A stretch of DNA of 19,811 bases from Legionella longbeachae (GTDB lineage Bacteria; Pseudomonadota; Gammaproteobacteria; Legionellales; Legionellaceae): contig JACPOX010000123.1 of NCBI GenBank assembly GCA_016191305.1, forward strand, positions 1 to 19,811, read 5' to 3'. Below the pieces are notes generated by a model that was not told the DNA's origin, searched no databases, and worked only from the letters and a program-made list of their open reading frames with translations. Below, in pieces: positions 15,410 to 19,811 of this stretch. Every line of letters starts with the position of its first letter. The first letter of the stretch is position 1. The translations under genes and the position numbers were made by a program.

Positions 15410-16174
15410 TCATTCTAGTTCAAAAATCTGCCCGCATTTAACAAAACCAAGAAAACCGTGGGCTCGAGCATTTGGTAATTTACCGTCATTGTAATGATAT
15501 AGCCAAAGTTTCGCTTTAATTGCAGGATCTAATGTATCTAATTCATTAAAATGAGCATGTACTCCGCTGGGCATTTCTTTAGTTTCACAATCATGAAAAA
15601 TCAATGATGCTGCTTGATAATATGGTTTTAAAATTTCAGGCGCAAATTGCGTATCAGTGGTAAGTAAAAAAGTTTTTCCTTTATGGTGAATCTCTAAACC
15701 ATAGCTTGGCATTACTTTATCATCGGAATAAAAATGTAATGTTTGAATTAATTTCAGTTGCAAACCTTCCCATTCAAAAATACGATCATCATTTATGACT
15801 CTTACAGTAAAATAATCATCCAAAGTTGCATCTTTTTCACGCAAAGTTTTTAAACCACCACTTAAACAATTGTTCCAGAGTTCATCGACTAATCGCTCAT
15901 GAATAATTAACTCAGGTGAACCATCAGGAGAGATAAATTTCCTGTGGAATGCAAACCATTCTATACCACCAATATGATCAGCATGTAAATGACTAATGTA
16001 TACTGCGTCAACATCTCGTGGTAAATATTTGCACTTAGTTAAAGAAAATCGTAGGTCACTGCCACAGTCAATTAAGAGTTTCTTACCGCTATCTGTAAGA
16101 AGCAGCATATTGGAATGAAAATTTTTAGTATTTATTCCTAAGCCACTAGCAGATCCCAAAAATAATAATTTCAT
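15410..16174 (-). CDS. RNase Z-like metallo-beta-lactamase-fold hydrolase
   Basis: A 254-residue MBL-fold protein. It opens MKLLFLGSASG, typical of the RNase Z/phosphodiesterase group, and carries the metal ligands H62-x-H64-x-D66-H67 in SHLHADHIGG, H147, D174 in TTDTQF and H227 in LYHYND. HDCET with VHAHFNEL (204-211) resembles the region of RNase Z-type enzymes that supplies a histidine to catalysis. The true tRNA 3'-end nuclease has an exosite arm that I cannot see here, so a phosphodiesterase role on a small or nucleotide-like substrate is equally likely. The ATG has AAGGA eight bases upstream. It lies 82 bases after fur in the same direction and may be its own unit. Confidence 0.85.
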   Translation of the reverse strand: MKLLFLGSASGLGINTKNFHSNMLLLTDSGKKLLIDCGSDLRFSLTKCKYLPRDVDAVYISHLHADHIGGIEWFAFHRKFISPDGSPELIIHERLVDELWNNCLSGGLKTLREKDATLDDYFTVRVINDDRIFEWEGLQLKLIQTLHFYSDDKVMPSYGLEIHHKGKTFLLTTDTQFAPEILKPYYQAASLIFHDCETKEMPSGVHAHFNELDTLDPAIKAKLWLYHYNDGKLPNARAHGFLGFVKCGQIFELE

Positions 16175-16256
16175 TAATTAAATCCTTGAACTAAGCTCAT
16201 ATTTTGCCTCTAAAAAATATTTCCATTTATTTATATAAGAATAGCATTTAAAAGTA

Positions 16257-16676
16257 TTATTGGCTAAGATGACAACGTGGACAAATTCCATAAATATTTA
16301 AAGCATGATCAGTCATCTGAAATTGCGCACGCTCAGCAATTATTTTCTGTCTTTCTTCAATTACTTCATCAACAAACTCTTCAACACAACCACATTTAAC
16401 ACAGACTAAATGATCATGATGTGTGCCTTGACTCAATTCAAATACTGAAAATCCTCCTTCAAAATTATGACGAGAAACCAATCCTGCCGTCTCAAATTGG
16501 GTTAGTACTCGATACACTGTAGCAAGACCTACATCTTCTCCTGTCTCTAATAATGCTTTATAAACACCTTCCGCGCTTAAATGATGATTTTGAGATTGCT
16601 CCAAAATTTGCAATACTTTTAAACGCGGCAAAGTAATTTTTAAGCCAGCATTTTTTAGTTGCTTACTTTCTTCCAT
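16257..16676 (-). CDS. fur: Ferric uptake regulator Fur
   Basis: A 139-residue iron-responsive repressor. The N-terminal winged helix contains LKITLPRLKVLQIL and the recognition helix GLATVYRVLTQFETAGLV (50-67). The metal-binding half has HHDH (86-89), the zinc cysteines C92 and C95 in CVKC, and C132 and C135 in CPRC. These are the hallmarks of Fur rather than Zur or PerR. With Fe(II) it binds Fur boxes and represses iron-uptake genes. The start follows AGGGG at six bases. It is divergent from bamE, the arrangement seen in several gammaproteobacteria, and the 66-96-base gap must hold both promoters, though none stands out. Confidence 0.95.
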   Translation of the reverse strand: MEESKQLKNAGLKITLPRLKVLQILEQSQNHHLSAEGVYKALLETGEDVGLATVYRVLTQFETAGLVSRHNFEGGFSVFELSQGTHHDHLVCVKCGCVEEFVDEVIEERQKIIAERAQFQMTDHALNIYGICPRCHLSQ

Positions 16677-16772
16677 TGATGCCCCTAGTAGTAATAAAGT
16701 TGTGTTTTCTTGCAGGTGTCTTTCAGTAAATGACGTGTTATTATGGCGAAAAATTTCACTATAGGCAAAAAA

Positions 16773-17132
16773 ATGCGAACAATAATATTTCTCCTTGGAA
16801 TTGTATTTACTTTAACTTTAACTCAATGTTCCTCTTTTGATCTTTCTCGACGCGTGGCACAGCAAGGGAATTTATTACCCCAGTCTAAAATTGATAGGTT
16901 AAAAATCGGGATGAGCAAAAATGAAATTGCTATATTAATGGGAACTAGTTTGTTAAATCCGACATTTAATAACGACCGTTGGGATTATGCATACACCTGG
17001 CGTAGAGGACATGGAAATATCACAATGAGAACCGTGAGTTTATATTTCTCCCATGGGACTTTGACTCGTATAGAACGTGACAAAGTCAAGTCAGGGATGC
17101 CAATAAATGAACCAGACATCAATCAAGAGTAG
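16773..17132 (+). CDS. bamE: Outer-membrane assembly lipoprotein BamE (SmpA/OmlA)
   Basis: A small lipoprotein of the Bam complex that inserts beta-barrels into the outer membrane. The signal peptide MRTIIFLLGIVFTLTLTQC ends in LTQC, an imperfect lipobox. The domain is seen in DRLKIGMSKNEIAILMGTSL (BamE: K-x-G-M-x-x-x-x-V-x-x-x-x-G-T-P), then FNNDRWDYAYTWRRGHGN and VSLYFSHGTLTRIERD, which is the tryptophan-aromatic-HG pattern of BamE and the usual terminal strand. A longer start at ATG 16743 would add ten residues but has no ribosome site; ATG 16773 has a weak TAGG before it and gives a better lipoprotein signal. Confidence 0.92.
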   Translation: MRTIIFLLGIVFTLTLTQCSSFDLSRRVAQQGNLLPQSKIDRLKIGMSKNEIAILMGTSLLNPTFNNDRWDYAYTWRRGHGNITMRTVSLYFSHGTLTRIERDKVKSGMPINEPDINQE

Positions 17133-17145
17133 TTTTGCCATTTCC

Positions 17146-17167
17146 ATCCCGCCAAGAATGGCGGGAT
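17146..17167. terminator. GC-rich hairpin after bamE
   Basis: ATCCCGCCA and TGGCGGGAT form a nine-base-pair stem with an AGAA tetraloop, between the bamE stop and the end of the convergent ORF. The position suits a bidirectional terminator; the usual T run is missing on both sides, so efficiency is uncertain. Confidence 0.55.
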
Positions 17168-17173
17168 ATCAGG

Positions 17174-17527
17174 CTAGTAGCCAAAACCAATCGAATTCAC
17201 ACCCTTAACACATTCTAAATTTGAAAAAATGTTTTCTATTAGCTCTATTAATGAACATTTTTGATGACTGTTATAATTGTTACTTTTTAATTTATTTATT
17301 TTTTCATTTAAAAAATTTTTTAAATCCTCTGTGTCTTTTGGGGGATTATATCTTAAAATATCAAGAATATTTTTTGAAACTTCTAAAATATCCTTTCTGA
17401 GAAAAAAGCCAGCAAGGGTATCTAATCTATGCTGATACTCACGATAAAATAAATCAATAGGGTATATTGTACTTCCTAGCTGAGCGTTGAATGATGAATT
17501 ATCAATTTTAATACGATTGTTAAACAT
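17174..17527 (-). CDS. Hypothetical protein, AT-rich, downstream of the rnfH remnant
   Basis: A 117-residue ORF that I do not recognise. It contains IYPIDLFYREYQHRLDTLAG, a predicted helical middle (KDILEVSKNILDILRYNPP), a Lys/Asn-rich stretch and a C-terminal SIGFGY. It has no signal peptide or membrane segment. ATG 17527 is preferred since AAGG lies eight bases before it; a longer reading starts at ATG 17560, whose first base is the last base of the rnfH remnant stop (TGATG), so it may be translated by coupling to ratA. The gene is more AT-rich than its neighbours, which could mean later acquisition. Confidence that it is a real gene is moderate. Confidence 0.55.
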   Translation of the reverse strand: MFNNRIKIDNSSFNAQLGSTIYPIDLFYREYQHRLDTLAGFFLRKDILEVSKNILDILRYNPPKDTEDLKNFLNEKINKLKSNNYNSHQKCSLIELIENIFSNLECVKGVNSIGFGY

Positions 17528-17559
17528 AATATAAACCTTAAATTTGAAAATATCAGACA

Positions 17560-17661
17560 TCACTTTAATTTATTTTTGGCATTTTTTGCCTTTTGACGCC
17601 GCTTCTCTTTAGGATCCAAAACCAAGGGTCTGTATATTTCTACTCTATCCCCTTTGCTCTG
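17560..17661 (-). pseudogene. rnfH: 3' remnant of rnfH
   Basis: A reading frame encoding [20 protein letters not shown] followed by [10 protein letters not shown] and TGA. This is the C terminus of RnfH (UPF0125), a small ubiquitin-fold protein encoded directly after ratA in gammaproteobacteria; E. coli RnfH ends with a closely similar [10 protein letters not shown] segment and basic tail. The N-terminal 55-60 residues are absent: upstream the frame meets TGA after QSK, and the sequence there is already the ratA 3' end in another frame. There is therefore no start, and the fragment is a dead scrap left by a deletion. Its codons 17640-17661 overlap the end of ratA. Confidence 0.8.
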
Positions 17662-18065
17662 TCACAAAAAGAATCTACCATTTTATCAGTTACTTGTTCA
17701 AAAACAGGTCCTAACAGCATGGAAAACATTCGTCCAGCAAATTCAAACTCCAAATCAAAAGAGATCTTGCATCCCTCTTCCACTTCATCAAAACGCCAAA
17801 ATCCTTCTAAATGACTAAATGGACCATCAACAAGACGAATTTCGATCATTTTATTAATTTGTAGCCTGTTTCGAGTAGTAAAAGACTTACTCATTCCGGC
17901 AGCCCCAATAATTAAAGTCGCTTGTACTTCATCTTCATCACGATGATGTACCATACTTTCAGCACAATAGGGTAAAAATTCCGCATAACGCTCTACTTCA
18001 TTAACCAAATTAAACATTTGCTCACAGCTATAATTTACTGTTCGTGATTTTTTCACTACGGGCAT
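17640..18065 (-). CDS. ratA: RatA, COQ10/START-domain protein
   Basis: A 141-residue protein of the polyketide-cyclase/START family. The N terminus [20 protein letters not shown], the pocket residues [11 protein letters not shown] and the repeated [10 protein letters not shown] and [15 protein letters not shown] segments match E. coli RatA closely. In E. coli it is reported as an inhibitor of 70S ribosome assembly, while eukaryotic homologues bind coenzyme Q; which applies here is not known. The C terminus reads FCDRAKGIE and stops, with the last codons lying on sequence shared with the rnfH remnant, so the natural end has been replaced by a deletion junction. The core is intact and likely functional. 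Its ATG shares one base with the upstream esterase stop (TAATG). Confidence 0.9.
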   Translation of the reverse strand: MPVVKKSRTVNYSCEQMFNLVNEVERYAEFLPYCAESMVHHRDEDEVQATLIIGAAGMSKSFTTRNRLQINKMIEIRLVDGPFSHLEGFWRFDEVEEGCKISFDLEFEFAGRMFSMLLGPVFEQVTDKMVDSFCDRAKGIE

Positions 18066-18721
18066 TATAATTCTCCCTGAACTTGTTGACTAAGCCAAAG
18101 ACTCAGATCTTTAATTTCTTCAAGACAAATTGAATGTTCCATCGGATAATTAAAATTTGAAATATTTTTAAATCCCTTATCCAATAACCAATCTTTACTT
18201 TGTTCAGTCCATTGAGGCAAAACAAGAGGATCAAATTGTCCTGATCCCATAAAAAAAGGTGTACTTTTATCCAATTTTAACCTGCTATCTGCTGCCAAGG
18301 GTAAATAAGCAGATAAAGCGATAACGCCTGCCAGGCGAGCAGTTGTATGAAGAGCCGTATATAATGCCATAGCTCCTCCCTGTGAAAATCCGGCTAAAAA
18401 AATCTGATTAAAAGAAAAACCATCATTTAATTGATCATCCATAACTTTCCGAATCATCATTGCAGATTGCTCAATTCCTTCCTTATCTTCTCTATCAATT
18501 AACTTAATGCCCACAATATCATACCAAGCTGGCATAACCATTCCACCATTTAACGTCACTGGACGCATTGGAGCATTAATAAATACATGTCGCAAAGGCA
18601 TATCAGCCATGGTTAGTTCATCAGCTACACCCATCATATCGGAGGCATCAGCACCCAAACCATGCATCCAAATAATGCATGCTTTTGATGGAGCCTGTGA
18701 CTCATTTATCAAAACATTCAA
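18065..18721 (-). CDS. Alpha/beta-hydrolase of the acyl-protein thioesterase/carboxylesterase family
   Basis: A 218-residue cytoplasmic serine hydrolase (phospholipase/carboxylesterase family, like EstB). The catalytic triad is visible: S113 in AGFSQGG, D164 in GQFDPLV and H196 in MEHSIC. The oxyanion-hole segment IWMHGLGADASDM (17-29) and APMRPVTLNGG are family typical. It cleaves short-chain carboxyl esters or thioesters in characterised relatives. It is the first gene of the esterase-ratA unit, with a one-base overlap. The ATG has a distant AGGA only, so the start is probable rather than certain. Physiological substrate unknown. Confidence 0.9.
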   Translation of the reverse strand: MNVLINESQAPSKACIIWMHGLGADASDMMGVADELTMADMPLRHVFINAPMRPVTLNGGMVMPAWYDIVGIKLIDREDKEGIEQSAMMIRKVMDDQLNDGFSFNQIFLAGFSQGGAMALYTALHTTARLAGVIALSAYLPLAADSRLKLDKSTPFFMGSGQFDPLVLPQWTEQSKDWLLDKGFKNISNFNYPMEHSICLEEIKDLSLWLSQQVQGEL

Positions 18722-18915
18722 AATAAAGTTCCTCGCGGATAAAAATAGAAATTATCGCTAATGCACCAATACAGTGCAAGCTATACTCTTACTATAATTA
18801 CCCTCAAGAGACCTAACTGCTTTGATTAACGCTTAAATTTATATCAAACTCAGGTTAAGCTCTTATTCTTTACTTTAAACTTTGTTAGTATGTGACATAT
18901 TGTTTTTTTAGAATT
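18722..18915. other. Divergent intergenic region between esterase and lptM
   Basis: A 194-base gap that must carry promoters for both directions. The plus strand has a TATAAT at 18793-18798 without a recognisable -35, and a TAGTAT at 18886-18891 with a poor upstream element, either of which could serve lptM-dapF. I see no gene or repeat here. Confidence 0.35.
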
Positions 18916-19047
18916 ATGGCACTTTATTCAATGAAACAAATTTACTTAGCAGTTATGATTCTCATAGTCTCGTTATTTTTGTCTGCATGTGGTCAAAAAG
19001 GACCTCTCTATTTACCTGAATTCACCTTAGGATCTGGAAGCAAATAA
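18916..19047 (+). CDS. lptM: LptM (YifL-type) small lipoprotein
   Basis: A 43-residue gene. After an N-terminal signal containing MKQIYLAVMILIVSLFLSAC, with lipobox LSAC, the mature peptide begins CGQKGPLYLPE, the diagnostic C-G-x-x-G-P-L-Y-x-P motif. In E. coli LptM helps oxidative maturation of LptD, the outer-membrane LPS translocon. The gene directly precedes dapF (23 bases), as in E. coli (yifL-dapF). The start may be ATG 18916 or ATG 18931; the second gives the standard MK signal start and 38 residues, but neither has a good ribosome site. Confidence 0.85.
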   Translation: MALYSMKQIYLAVMILIVSLFLSACGQKGPLYLPEFTLGSGSK

Positions 19048-19070
19048 CTTCTTAAAAGAAGGCTACAATA

Positions 19071-19811
19071 ATGAAGATAAAGTTTACCAAAATGCATGGC
19101 TTGGGTAATGATTTCATGATGATTGATGGTATTAATCAAAATATCAATCTAAGTCCGCAACAGATAGCGATTATGGCCCAACGCAATACGGGCATAGGTT
19201 TTGATCAGTGTCTACTTATTGAACCCAGCCATGAAAAAAACATTGATTTTAATTACCGAATTTTTAATGCTGATGGGCAAGAGGTAGGTCAATGTGGGAA
19301 TGGAGCTCGCTGTTTCGCTTTATTTGCCAAGCGATATGGCTTGACCAACAAAAATCAATTAACTGTCGCTACTAAAACCACACGAATGCATTTACATATA
19401 AACGCAGACAATAGCGTACAAGTTGATATGGGCGTACCTCTCCTAAACCCAATAGATATCCCGCTTATAGCAGAACAACAAGCGAGCGAATATTCTTTCG
19501 AGCTTGCACAGGGCAAAACCGTTACTTTACATGCTGTAAGTGTTGGGAATCCGCATGCAGTATTACTGGTACAAGATATAAAAACAGCCCCTGTGCATTC
19601 CATGGGAAAAGAAATTAGTCAGCATCCACGTTTTACTGATCAAGTAAATGTTGGCTTTATGCAAATTATCAATCCGCAACACATTAAATTACGTGTATAT
19701 GAACGAGGTTGTGGCGAAACCCAAGCTTGCGGAAGTGGAGCAGTTGAAGCAGCGGCTATCGGACGTTTATACCATCAATTGGACAAAAAAATCAAAGTCA
19801 CCCTACCTGGT
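19071..19811 (+). CDS. dapF: Diaminopimelate epimerase DapF, C-terminally cut by the window
   Basis: The first 247 codons of a roughly 275-residue enzyme that converts LL- to meso-diaminopimelate for lysine and peptidoglycan. N-terminal MHGLGNDFMMID and the two catalytic cysteines are present: C75 in GQCGNGARCF (general base/acid) and C220 in GETQACGSGA. The latter motif continues AVEAAA rather than the common ACAAV, a minor variation that keeps the phosphate-like anion loop residues GSGA. AGAAGG lies eight bases before the ATG. It forms a unit with lptM. No stop occurs before the right edge, so only the last part is missing. Confidence 0.95.
   Translation, partial: MKIKFTKMHGLGNDFMMIDGINQNINLSPQQIAIMAQRNTGIGFDQCLLIEPSHEKNIDFNYRIFNADGQEVGQCGNGARCFALFAKRYGLTNKNQLTVATKTTRMHLHINADNSVQVDMGVPLLNPIDIPLIAEQQASEYSFELAQGKTVTLHAVSVGNPHAVLLVQDIKTAPVHSMGKEISQHPRFTDQVNVGFMQIINPQHIKLRVYERGCGETQACGSGAVEAAAIGRLYHQLDKKIKVTLPG

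Noticed and set aside
17593..17814. Plus-strand open frame over ratA and the rnfH remnant
   Set aside because: Antisense to recognisable RatA and RnfH sequence; no start signal.
19355..19603. Minus-strand open frame inside dapF
   Set aside because: Antisense to well-conserved DapF codons.

Overview
The window looks like a chromosomal segment of an AT-rich gammaproteobacterium, most likely Legionella or a close relative. This rests on base composition, on the fur/bamE divergent pair, on the ratA-rnfH versus bamE convergent arrangement, and on lptM directly upstream of dapF. The genus is inferred, not proven. About two thirds is accessory DNA (1 to about 15,300); the right end (15,400-19,811) is housekeeping DNA.

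Layout. (1) 1-1761, minus strand: an outer-membrane factor followed by the start of a periplasmic adaptor, the first part of a tripartite efflux operon that runs off the left edge. (2) 2093-6824, plus strand: five tightly packed genes encoding a FabH-like ketoacyl synthase, an extended SDR reductase, a metallo-beta-lactamase-fold hydrolase, a PaaK/F390-synthetase-like adenylating enzyme and a PAP2/AUR1-type membrane phosphatase or transferase. Four of the five starts overlap or touch the preceding stop, so this is a single translationally coupled operon. It reads as a fatty-acyl condensation, reduction, activation and headgroup-processing pathway whose product I cannot name. It is the best candidate here for an undescribed system. 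(3) 6871-8834: a decaying stretch with a frameshifted small gene, a methylenetetrahydrofolate-reductase-like gene cut by an in-frame amber codon, an ORF without a credible start, and an entericidin remnant that has lost its signal peptide. (4) 9034-9420: a small secreted four-cysteine protein with a good sigma70-type promoter. (5) 9556-15288, minus strand: a complete RND pump, adaptor and outer-membrane factor operon, ordered pump first.

(6) 15410-19811: an RNase Z-like metallo-hydrolase, fur, divergent bamE, an unidentified ORF, a 3' scrap of rnfH, ratA, an acyl-protein-thioesterase-like esterase, then lptM and a dapF that runs off the right edge. The ratA/rnfH junction carries a clear deletion scar: the last codons of ratA run straight into the codons for the C-terminal third of RnfH.

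The genes of region 2 probably act on one lipid-like product. They sit between two tripartite export systems, which could carry it, but that link is positional only. No tRNA, rRNA, CRISPR array, transposase or long repeat was seen.
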